This document shows, one piece after another, positions 1-5,540 of a stretch of DNA of 7,673 nt. The stretch is taken from NCBI GenBank assembly GCA_006226225.1, contig SBHI01000031.1, positions 1 through 7,673 on the forward strand, written 5' to 3'. The notes below the pieces were generated by a model. It did no database searches. It was not told where the DNA came from and was given only the letters and a program-made list of their open reading frames with translations. The stretch comes from Alphaproteobacteria bacterium. GTDB taxonomy: Bacteria > Pseudomonadota > Alphaproteobacteria > Micavibrionales > CSBR16-224. Position 1 is the stretch's first letter. Each line of letters starts with the position of its first letter. The position numbers and the translations under genes are program-made.

Positions 1-2
1 TG

Positions 3-143
3 GGCGTTCTGACGGGAGAGCTCTGCCTGCACCGCACCCGTCTGAAAGAAGGAAAGGAATTTCAGGATTTTTGTGCCTTGCTTTATGTCTTGGCCGTTTT
101 GGTGCATAACCGTCCCCCCACGGACGGCGGGAGGTGTGGATGA
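3..143 (+). CDS. 3' end of an unrecognised gene (partial)
   Basis: An open frame enters from the left edge and stops at TGA 141-143, giving 46 residues. It begins GVLTGELCLHRTR and contains a hydrophobic stretch (CALLYVLAVLVH) near the end, then a short polar tail ending in GGRCG. I do not recognise the family. The main reason to believe it is the junction: its stop overlaps the ATG of the next gene as ATGA, the classic arrangement of translationally coupled genes, and the other two forward frames stop early (TGA at 10-12, TAA at 107-109). It is probably the upstream partner of the DUF4173-type membrane protein in one operon. Too little is visible to give it a function. Confidence 0.5.
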   Translation, partial: GVLTGELCLHRTRLKEGKEFQDFCALLYVLAVLVHNRPPTDGGRCG

Positions 144-1624
144 CACACGCTCTCGCCGTTCGTTCGGTTTCTTTAAAATTTATTTTATGTGTCTTTACGA
201 TTGTTTTGGCGGATTTTCTGTTCTTCCGCCAACCCGCGGGGTGGACCGCCGGGTTGTTCGCTGCCACTGTGTTACTCCTGACGCTTTCGGCGCATCTGCA
301 AATCATGCGGACACCCGGCGGAAAGCCTCTGCTTTTCCTTACCGCCTTATTGCTACCCGCGATGATTTATCAACCGGGGTTCCTGCCTGTTTTGATGTTC
401 CTGCTCGGTATAGGCTCGCTTCTGATCATCGCAAAACGGGGAGGAATCCGTGACGCCGTATCATGGTTGCGTGATTTGCGTTATATGGGATTGCGTTTTT
501 TGACGCGCTGGTACCGCGACAGCCGTGTTTTGGCCGCGATCCGTCGCAAACGTGGTACGCGGCTATGGCAGGGTATTTCCTATTGCCTGATGCCTGCCGT
601 TTTTACAATTGCTTTTCTTTGGCTTTTTACCAAAGCCAATCCGGTCTTTTCCGCATTTTTCGATCACCTCAACCTGCGCCTTTCTCTGCTCTCCCAACCC
701 CTCGGGCGCTGGATCTTCTGGGGTCTGACGGGAAGTGCGGTCTGGAGTCTTTTGCGCCCGAAACTGCCGAAAATCAAACCTCTTTCCTTCGCGCAAAAGG
801 CTGGTGAGGGAAGCCGGATAGAGAGTATTGATGAGAACAAATGGGTTACACCCCGCTCTCTGCTGGTTTCCCTCATCATTTTTAATGCGCTTTTTGCACT
901 GCAAAACGGCAGTGATATCGCCTATTTGTGGCAGGGTATCAAACTGCCCGACGGGATGAGCTATGCGCAATATGCCCATGCAGGCGCGTATCCGCTCATC
1001 GTTACCGCAGTGCTCGCCGCCGGATATATTCTGATGTGCTTTAAAGATACAAAACGCACAGTCAATTTCAACGCTGCGGAAAAACTGGTGATGCTGTGGA
1101 TTGCACAAAACATTTTTCTTGTTTTCTCTGCAATAAACAGACTGTTGCAATATATTGATGCTTATTCCCTGACCTCGCTGCGGATTGCCGCGCTGGTCTG
1201 GATGGTGCTGGTCGCGATTGGTCTGGCCCTAATCACAATCCGCGTCTTTTTCAGTAAGCGCAATATCTGGCTGGTTAATATGAATGTCATCGTCCTGCTG
1301 GCGGTTTTATACGGCAGTTGTTTTGTCAATTTTGACCGTATTGTCGCGCAGTATAATGTGCATCATGCCCGTGAAATAACCGGAAACACCGAAAAATCCT
1401 ATTTCGATTTTTACTATATGAACCGTTTGGGCGCGGAATCAATCGCTGCATTAGAATGGTTTCAATACAATGCCAACCTAACACCAGATAACCGCCGGCT
1501 GCTGCAGGACAATTTGGCTTACCAAAGAACCCGCCTACAAAATGACGTTCAGAACTGGCGGTCATGGACATTGCAAAAACACCTGCTGGCGCAAAAACAC
1601 GGATTGATAGATAGCGCTTATTGA
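140..1624 (+). CDS. DUF4173/DUF4153-type polytopic inner-membrane protein
   Basis: This 494-residue integral membrane protein has about ten or eleven hydrophobic segments (approximately residues 12-28, 35-52, 63-98, 147-163, 191-206, 238-254, 284-300, 316-333, 348-370 and 378-396). A basic cytoplasmic-type loop lies at about 99-140 and a soluble C-terminal tail of about 95 residues follows. The stretch LPDGMSYAQYAHAGAYP at 270-286, preceded by FALQNGSDIAYLW, is what I recognise from DUF4173/DUF4153 proteins. The family has no established biochemical function. I chose ATG 140 over GTG 134 because it forms an ATGA overlap with the upstream stop and has GGAGGT at 130-135. In alphaproteobacteria such proteins often sit beside a response regulator and kinase, as here, so a role in sensing or as a regulated output is plausible but is inference. 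CreD next to CreBC is a loose analogy. Confidence 0.85.
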   Translation: MTHALAVRSVSLKFILCVFTIVLADFLFFRQPAGWTAGLFAATVLLLTLSAHLQIMRTPGGKPLLFLTALLLPAMIYQPGFLPVLMFLLGIGSLLIIAKRGGIRDAVSWLRDLRYMGLRFLTRWYRDSRVLAAIRRKRGTRLWQGISYCLMPAVFTIAFLWLFTKANPVFSAFFDHLNLRLSLLSQPLGRWIFWGLTGSAVWSLLRPKLPKIKPLSFAQKAGEGSRIESIDENKWVTPRSLLVSLIIFNALFALQNGSDIAYLWQGIKLPDGMSYAQYAHAGAYPLIVTAVLAAGYILMCFKDTKRTVNFNAAEKLVMLWIAQNIFLVFSAINRLLQYIDAYSLTSLRIAALVWMVLVAIGLALITIRVFFSKRNIWLVNMNVIVLLAVLYGSCFVNFDRIVAQYNVHHAREITGNTEKSYFDFYYMNRLGAESIAALEWFQYNANLTPDNRRLLQDNLAYQRTRLQNDVQNWRSWTLQKHLLAQKHGLIDSAY

Positions 1625-1649
1625 CCGCAAGCCGCGCCAAGCCTATGAT
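1621..1649 (+). promoter_or_regulatory. Putative sigma70-like promoter for the two-component genes
   Basis: TTGACC at 1621-1626 and TATGAT at 1644-1649 are separated by exactly 17 bp, a near-consensus sigma70 arrangement. The -35 overlaps the stop codon of the DUF4173-type gene (TGA 1622-1624). Transcription would begin near 1656, about 34 bp before the regulator start. This would let the regulator and kinase be expressed separately from the membrane-protein gene. No obvious terminator lies between the genes, so readthrough is also likely. Confidence 0.5.
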
Positions 1650-1689
1650 ACCGCCGTATAACATAACGTAGAAGACTATAGAGACAGCC

Positions 1690-2391
1690 ATGGCAAAAAC
1701 AATTCTTGTCGTTGACGACGACCCTCATATCCGCGATGTCGTGATTTTTGCGCTGGAAAAAGCGGGGATGAAAACCCTGTCCGCCAGCAACGGGACAGAA
1801 GCCCTTTCCTGTGCCGCCGCGAAAAAGCCCGACCTGATCGTGCTGGACATTTCCATGCCCGAATTGGACGGGCTGGATGTCTGCCGCCAAATTCGCAAAA
1901 CAAGTGATATGCCCGTGTTGTTTCTATCTTCTCGTGATGAAGAAATCGACAAGATCATCGGGCTGGAAATCGGCGGCGATGACTACGTCACCAAGCCTTT
2001 CAGCCCGCGTGAACTGGTCGCCCGCGTCAATGTTATTTTAAAACGCACAATATCTTCGGGCACAGGAAAAACCGCTGCCGACAGCACACAGCAGTTCACA
2101 CGTGGCGCACTTTCTTTAAACACGCAGAACTATACCGCCACGGCTAAAGACAGCGATATTGCCTTAACTGCAACGGAGTTCCAGCTGTTGGCGGCCCTGC
2201 TGAAACATCCCGAGAAAATTTTTACCCGTGACGAGCTGATGGATCATGCCTATGGCGTCAATATGACCGTCAGTGACCGCACCATTGACAGCCATATCCG
2301 CCGCATCCGGAAAAAGTTTTCCGCGGCTGGCCTGATGGATGTTATTACAACCAGCCACGGTATCGGTTATAAGCTTGGCACATGTCTTTAG
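1690..2391 (+). CDS. OmpR/PhoB-family response regulator
   Basis: This is a 233-residue, full-length DNA-binding response regulator. The receiver domain covers about residues 3-117. Acidic-pocket residues D9 and D10 are present (ILVVDDDP), the phosphoacceptor is D53 (IVLDISMP), the switch hydroxyl is S80 in place of the commoner threonine (LFLSSRDEE), and K102 is in the KPFSPREL motif. A winged-helix trans_reg_C domain occupies about 137-231, with the LTATEFQLLAAL helix, the recognition region SDRTIDSHIRRIRKKF and the C-terminal wing GIGYKL. It would be phosphorylated by the kinase encoded immediately downstream, whose start codon lies inside this gene (10 bp overlap). The target genes are unknown; the adjacent membrane-protein gene is a candidate. 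The ribosome binding site is weak. The start is supported by alignment of the conserved first beta strand (KTILVVDD) close to the initiator. Confidence 0.95.
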   Translation: MAKTILVVDDDPHIRDVVIFALEKAGMKTLSASNGTEALSCAAAKKPDLIVLDISMPELDGLDVCRQIRKTSDMPVLFLSSRDEEIDKIIGLEIGGDDYVTKPFSPRELVARVNVILKRTISSGTGKTAADSTQQFTRGALSLNTQNYTATAKDSDIALTATEFQLLAALLKHPEKIFTRDELMDHAYGVNMTVSDRTIDSHIRRIRKKFSAAGLMDVITTSHGIGYKLGTCL

Positions 2392-3953
2392 AGCCGCAAA
2401 AAAGAACCGTTTTTCGTCTGCACACAGTATTCGGTGCCATCCTTCTTTTTGTGATGCTGCTGCCGCTCAGCGGCGCTTATTTGTTTCGCATTTACGAGAA
2501 TGACCTTGTCCGCCAAACAGAAAGCGAATTAATTGCGCAGGCTGCCTATATTTCAGCCACTTACAAAACCTTATTGCTGGAAGAACGCCTGCCGAGAAAT
2601 TACGGCCTGCCCGTTCCTGAAAACAAGACCGCAGAAGACCCGGAATTCCATCCGGTTCTACCGCAACTTGACTTACGCCGCGCCCGCATCCTTCCTCCGC
2701 GTGAAGACGGCAAAAAACCGGACACATCGATACAACCCTTCGAAGGTCGCGTCGGAAAAAAGCTGGAACCGATTTTACAAGAAGCACAAGCGCATGTCCT
2801 GTCCAGTACCCGCGTTCTAAACCCTCAGGGTATTGTGATATCGGGAACGGCAGAAATAGGAGTTTCTCTCGCCCATCCCACAGAAGTGCAAACGGCTCTT
2901 AAAGGAGATTACAGCAGCGTCATACGCCGCCGTATTTCTGACGAACCGCCACCGCCGGTGGCCTCGCTCAGCCGCGGCACACATATCCGTGTTTTTACCG
3001 CCATGCCCATCATTCTTGATAACAGGCTGGTCGGTGCCGTTTACCTGTCGCGTTCTCCGCGCAATGTTCTAAAAGCGCTTTACGAAGAAAAAGACAGCGT
3101 GTTCTGGGCGGGATTGTTTGTTCTGACACTAACCGGAATGATTGCCTGGCTGCTGAGTCAGGCGATTGGCAAGCCGCTAAAAGCACTGAACCAGCGGGCG
3201 CAGTCTCTCATTCGCGGTGAAAAACAAGTTAGAAAGCTTCCGACGGCGCGCATTGCCGAACTTTCCGATTTAATGGATAATTTTGAAAAAATGTCCACAG
3301 CCATTGAAACACGGTCGGACTATATCCGTAGTCTGTCCATGCATCTGGCACATGAGTTCAAAACGCCGCTTGCCTCTATTCAGGGCGCCATCGAACTGAT
3401 GCGCGACCACAAAGACATGCCCCCTGACCAACATACCCGCTTCATGGAAAACATCACCCACGACACCGACAGGCTAAAGCGGATGGTAAACCGTTTGCTG
3501 GAGCTGGCACGTGCCGATGTGATGCAGCCCGCATTGGAAGAAACCGAAATTACGCCCCTGCTGAAAGATTTACGGGCGCAGTTCCCGCAGAAAATTACGC
3601 TGGATTTGCCATCCGGGGAAATCACGGCGCAAATCGGCGCAGATATTCTTGAAAGCGTTCTGACCAATGTCATCGAAAACAGTTTCCAAAACGGCGCGGA
3701 AAACGTCACCATTCACCCCCGTCAAGAAGAAGACGGCATCACAATTGATATTACCGATAACGGCCCCGGTATTTCCGAAGGCAACCGCGATAAAATTTTT
3801 ACCCCGTTTTTCACAACACGCCGTGAAAGCGGCGGCACGGGGTTGGGGCTTGTAATCTGCCGCTCGTTACTGCGCGCCTCGGGCGGCAGTATTGATGTCA
3901 TTCCCGCAAATAACGGTGCACATATAAGATTGCAGCTAACAGGAACCGCCTAA
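2382..3953 (+). CDS. Membrane sensor histidine kinase (HAMP-HisKA-HATPase)
   Basis: This is a 523-residue inner-membrane kinase partnered with the preceding regulator. TM1 spans about residues 13-35 and TM2 about 239-261, leaving a periplasmic sensor of about 200 residues with proline-rich stretches (LPPREDGKKPD, SDEPPPPVASLSRGT) and a CreC/ChvG-like final strand (LVGAVYLSRSPRNVLKALY). A HAMP linker at about 262-312 leads to HisKA with the autophosphorylated H324 in HLAHEFKTPL. The ATP-binding domain has the N box around N433 (VIENSFQNG), the G1 box DNGPGI at 459-464, the F box FTPFFTT and the G2 box GGTGLGL at 484-490. All catalytic motifs are intact. The ATG overlaps the regulator stop by 10 bp and has no clear Shine-Dalgarno, which suggests translational coupling. 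The ligand is unknown; an envelope signal is inferred from topology. Confidence 0.93.
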   Translation: MSLEPQKRTVFRLHTVFGAILLFVMLLPLSGAYLFRIYENDLVRQTESELIAQAAYISATYKTLLLEERLPRNYGLPVPENKTAEDPEFHPVLPQLDLRRARILPPREDGKKPDTSIQPFEGRVGKKLEPILQEAQAHVLSSTRVLNPQGIVISGTAEIGVSLAHPTEVQTALKGDYSSVIRRRISDEPPPPVASLSRGTHIRVFTAMPIILDNRLVGAVYLSRSPRNVLKALYEEKDSVFWAGLFVLTLTGMIAWLLSQAIGKPLKALNQRAQSLIRGEKQVRKLPTARIAELSDLMDNFEKMSTAIETRSDYIRSLSMHLAHEFKTPLASIQGAIELMRDHKDMPPDQHTRFMENITHDTDRLKRMVNRLLELARADVMQPALEETEITPLLKDLRAQFPQKITLDLPSGEITAQIGADILESVLTNVIENSFQNGAENVTIHPRQEEDGITIDITDNGPGISEGNRDKIFTPFFTTRRESGGTGLGLVICRSLLRASGGSIDVIPANNGAHIRLQLTGTA

Positions 3954-3973
3954 TACACATATGGGCGCCACAT

Positions 3974-3991
3974 TGTGATTTCCGTATCACA
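3974..3991. promoter_or_regulatory. Perfect 6-bp palindrome upstream of atpH (possible operator)
   Basis: TGTGAT and ATCACA form a perfect inverted repeat separated by six bases. Its centre lies about 38-41 bp upstream of the transcription start predicted from the extended -10 at 4005-4013, the position of a class II activator site. The half-sites resemble CRP/FNR half-sites, but TGTGA and TCACA are 8 bp apart rather than the usual 6, so a canonical CRP site is not supported. It has no T tract, so it is not a terminator on this strand. It could be a site for another dimeric regulator or a chance palindrome. Confidence 0.3.
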
Positions 3992-4004
3992 GACATAAAA
4001 AACC

Positions 4005-4013
4005 TGCTATAAA
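4005..4013 (+). promoter_or_regulatory. Extended -10 promoter for atpH
   Basis: TGCTATAAA matches the extended -10 form TGnTATAAT. No good -35 is present 16-18 bp upstream (TATCAC), which fits an extended -10 promoter or one needing an activator at the palindrome just upstream. The start would be near 4020, giving a leader of about 25 bases that includes AGGAG at 4033-4037. Confidence 0.5.
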
Positions 4014-4045
4014 ATGAGAAACAGCATCCAGCAGGAGAGCCGCCA

Positions 4046-4609
4046 ATGGCCGAACCCCGTCCGAATAAACTAACCGCCAAAGCACAAGCCCGCCCCTATG
4101 CAAAGGCGGCTTATGATTACGCGAAAGAAAATAAAACCGTTTTTGACTGGGAAGAAAAACTCTCCCTGCTTGCCGAAGTTGTCTCCGCACAGGAAAAACA
4201 GCTGCTGCGCAACCCTGCCATTACCGTGGAAAAAACCCGTGACATCATGGAAACCGTTATGGACAAGATGGAAATGTCCGACCCTGAGAAAAATTTCATT
4301 AATCTCATGATTGATAATAAAAAACTCTCGCTGCTGCCTTACGTCTATGATGACTTTGTCGCCAGACGCAAAAAAGACGGCAATATCATTGATGTCACCA
4401 TCACCTCCGCCCGCGAACTGACAGAGAAACAGCTGGACGATCTGACAAAATCCATCGAAAAGAAATTCAACGCCAAGGCCGCACCGACCGTTAAAATAGA
4501 CGAAAAACTGATCGGCGGCGTAAAAATTCAGGTTGGTGATCAGGTTTATGACGGCAGTCTGCGCAGCAAGCTGGATGCCTTGCGCAAACACCTAAAAAAT
4601 GGACGCTAG
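4046..4609 (+). CDS. atpH: F0F1 ATP synthase delta subunit (F1 sector)
   Basis: This 187-residue protein is the delta subunit (the OSCP equivalent), which sits on top of the F1 alpha3-beta3 head and ties it to the peripheral stalk made by the b subunits. The N-terminal helical domain opens with RPYAKAAYDYAKE, typical of the family, and the C-terminal part carries the family signature LIGGVKIQVGDQVYDGSLRS at about 156-175. The length is close to the usual 175-190. AGGAG at 4033-4037, eight bases before ATG, supports the start. In most bacteria atpH is followed directly by atpA, atpG, atpD and atpC. Here it is followed by a small membrane protein and accessory DNA, so it is separated from at least atpA. 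It is full length with all signature residues, so it is probably functional. It may be the only copy or a second one, which the window cannot tell. Confidence 0.95.
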   Translation: MAEPRPNKLTAKAQARPYAKAAYDYAKENKTVFDWEEKLSLLAEVVSAQEKQLLRNPAITVEKTRDIMETVMDKMEMSDPEKNFINLMIDNKKLSLLPYVYDDFVARRKKDGNIIDVTITSARELTEKQLDDLTKSIEKKFNAKAAPTVKIDEKLIGGVKIQVGDQVYDGSLRSKLDALRKHLKNGR

Positions 4610-4624
4610 ACTAGAGCCGAAACA

Positions 4625-4846
4625 ATGATGCTTTTGAGAAATATCGTTCTTGCACTCATTCTGGCCGGATGGGGTATCCCGTTAATCATCGCCATATATC
4701 TGACACAGTCGCGGATCAACTGTCTTGAGATGATTTGCAGTTTTCCTTTCGAAAGCAGTATTGAAACCGCCCTTACCATCACGACTGTTTGGATTGCGGT
4801 TTCTTTTATCTGCCTCGTTATTCTTATCACAAAACATAAAAAATAA
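4625..4846 (+). CDS. Small two-helix membrane protein, unrecognised
   Basis: This 73-residue open frame starts 15 bp after the atpH stop, on the same strand and with no terminator between. Two hydrophobic helices (about residues 6-26 and 50-68) flank a short loop with two cysteines, C33 and C38. The basic C-terminus (TKHKK) and R5 near the N-terminus suggest both ends face the cytoplasm, which would put the cysteines in the periplasm where they could form a disulfide. I recognise no family. It is not AtpB, AtpE or AtpF: it lacks the AtpE ion-binding helix pattern and the AtpF stalk. The second ATG at 4628 is an alternative start, and the ribosome binding site is weak. Co-transcription with atpH is likely. 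The hydrophobic pattern supports it being real, but its shortness keeps confidence moderate. Confidence 0.5.
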   Translation: MMLLRNIVLALILAGWGIPLIIAIYLTQSRINCLEMICSFPFESSIETALTITTVWIAVSFICLVILITKHKK

Positions 4847-4916
4847 TGACCGTCAGCCGTATCACACATAAAAGGCGGCAAGCCAGCTGATAGCTTACTC
4901 TACATAAGCGGAAGCT

Positions 4917-4939
4917 CGACCTTGGACAGGTCGTCTTTT
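4917..4939 (+). terminator. Weak intrinsic terminator after the atpH unit
   Basis: CGACCT at 4917-4922 pairs perfectly with AGGTCG at 4928-4933 around a five-base loop and is followed by TCTTTT at 4934-4939. The stem is short (6 bp) and the T tract is interrupted once, so efficiency is uncertain. The position is sensible, about 70 bp after the small membrane-protein gene and just before the shift to AT-rich DNA. Confidence 0.45.
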
Positions 4940-5069
4940 AAAGAAATGATTGTCAATTCTGATTTGAATGATTCCATAGGAAGATTATGGCGGAAAAATA
5001 TTTATACGCATAGGAAAGATAAACTCTAATTTTTGGCAACACTTATACAGACTGGCACACCTATTTTCG

Positions 5070-5078
5070 TGCTATAAT
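5070..5078 (+). promoter_or_regulatory. Consensus extended -10; predicted leaderless transcript
   Basis: TGCTATAAT is a perfect extended -10 element. It ends six bases before the ATG at 5085, so the expected transcription start falls on or next to the initiator codon. No Shine-Dalgarno exists between them. A poor -35 (CTGGCA at 5052-5057, 15 bp spacer) is all that is visible, which extended -10 promoters tolerate. Confidence 0.55.
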
Positions 5079-5084
5079 CAAAAG

Positions 5085-5414
5085 ATGAAACCACGCCCTA
5101 AAATTAAGCTTTCGCGATTGCGGGATATTGGCTGGTCGTTATGGGATCCCATTGGACTACTCCCAGACGGCGACTTATGGACCAATAAAGACAATTCATG
5201 CTTTGCGGATGAATATGACAGCTATCTTTTGCAAGCAGCCGGACAACTAAAACAAGGTGTATCCGATGCTGAGGTTATAGATTATTTAATGAAAATAGAA
5301 ACTGAGTATATGGGACTTGGTGAAAGGCGAGATACGAGGAAACGTGCGGAAGCCGTTGTAGCGGCTATTCACGGTGATTTGAAATTATGGACATCGGCAG
5401 AAGGTAATAATTAA
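5085..5414 (+). CDS. Small soluble protein of unknown function
   Basis: This 109-residue protein has no signal peptide or membrane helix. After a basic N-terminus (MKPRPKIKLSRLR) come the distinctive blocks RDIGWSLWDPIGL (13-25), ADEYDSYLLQAA (41-52), DYLMKIETEYMGLG (66-79) and a final helix ending KLWTS. These blocks resemble a set of uncharacterised small proteobacterial proteins I have seen without a functional name, so I give it none. The even spacing of tryptophans and acidic residues suggests a compact folded protein rather than a chance frame. It has its own promoter with the -10 element six bases from the ATG, implying leaderless expression, and it begins the accessory-looking region. 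With an Imm50-like gene nearby, an immunity-type role can be imagined, but nothing in this sequence shows it. Confidence 0.72.
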   Translation: MKPRPKIKLSRLRDIGWSLWDPIGLLPDGDLWTNKDNSCFADEYDSYLLQAAGQLKQGVSDAEVIDYLMKIETEYMGLGERRDTRKRAEAVVAAIHGDLKLWTSAEGNN

Positions 5415-5481
5415 GGCACATAATTTACCAGATGTACGAAAAATGAATTAGTCCTGTAACAGCTATGACGCCACTGTGCTG

Positions 5482-5501
5482 TGATATACTATTATGATAG
5501 T
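5482..5501 (+). promoter_or_regulatory. Extended -10 promoter with overlapping small palindrome
   Basis: TGATATACT at 5482-5490 fits the extended -10 pattern TGnTATACT and would start transcription near 5497, leaving a leader of about 44 bases before the secreted-protein gene. ACTAT (5488-5492) and ATAGT (5497-5501) form a 5-bp inverted repeat across the -10 and start site, a position where a repressor could act. No recognisable -35 is present. The 126 bases between 5415 and 5540 hold nothing else that I can identify. Confidence 0.35.
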
Positions 5502-5540
5502 GTTTAGATATGTGCGGACGAAGATTGCAAGAGTTTTGAT

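Larger units (their letters stand above)
4847..5084. other. Intergenic stretch after the atpH unit
   Basis: These 238 bases hold a weak terminator (4917-4939) and a promoter directly abutting the next gene (5070-5078). A near copy of a sequence found upstream of atpH lies at 4857-4873. Base composition becomes visibly AT-rich from about 4935. I see no convincing coding frame on either strand. The only ribosome-binding-site-like start (4987) is stopped after eight codons. No tRNA-like or integrase-site structure was recognised. Confidence 0.6.

Noticed and set aside
563..1150. 195-codon open frame on the minus strand
   Set aside because: It lies wholly inside the DUF4173-type gene, its protein is cysteine- and charge-rich with no recognisable domain, and the plus-strand frame has clear membrane helices and family motifs.
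3974..3991. Reading the palindrome as a CRP/FNR site or as a terminator
   Set aside because: The half-sites are 8 bp apart instead of 6, and no T tract follows the stem on the plus strand, so neither specific label is supported.
4070..4591. 173-codon minus-strand frame opposite atpH
   Set aside because: It is the antisense shadow of a confidently identified gene and its phenylalanine-rich composition reflects the lysine and glutamate codons of atpH.
4606..4881. 91-codon minus-strand frame opposite the small membrane protein
   Set aside because: No ribosome binding site or domain is seen, and the plus-strand frame has a coherent two-helix pattern and operon-like spacing. It is the main competitor for that interval, however.
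4978..5013. Eight-codon open frame MAEKYLYA with AGGAAG upstream
   Set aside because: It stops after eight codons, the spacing is short, and no attenuator-like hairpin follows. It could be a relic of a lost gene but nothing downstream supports that.
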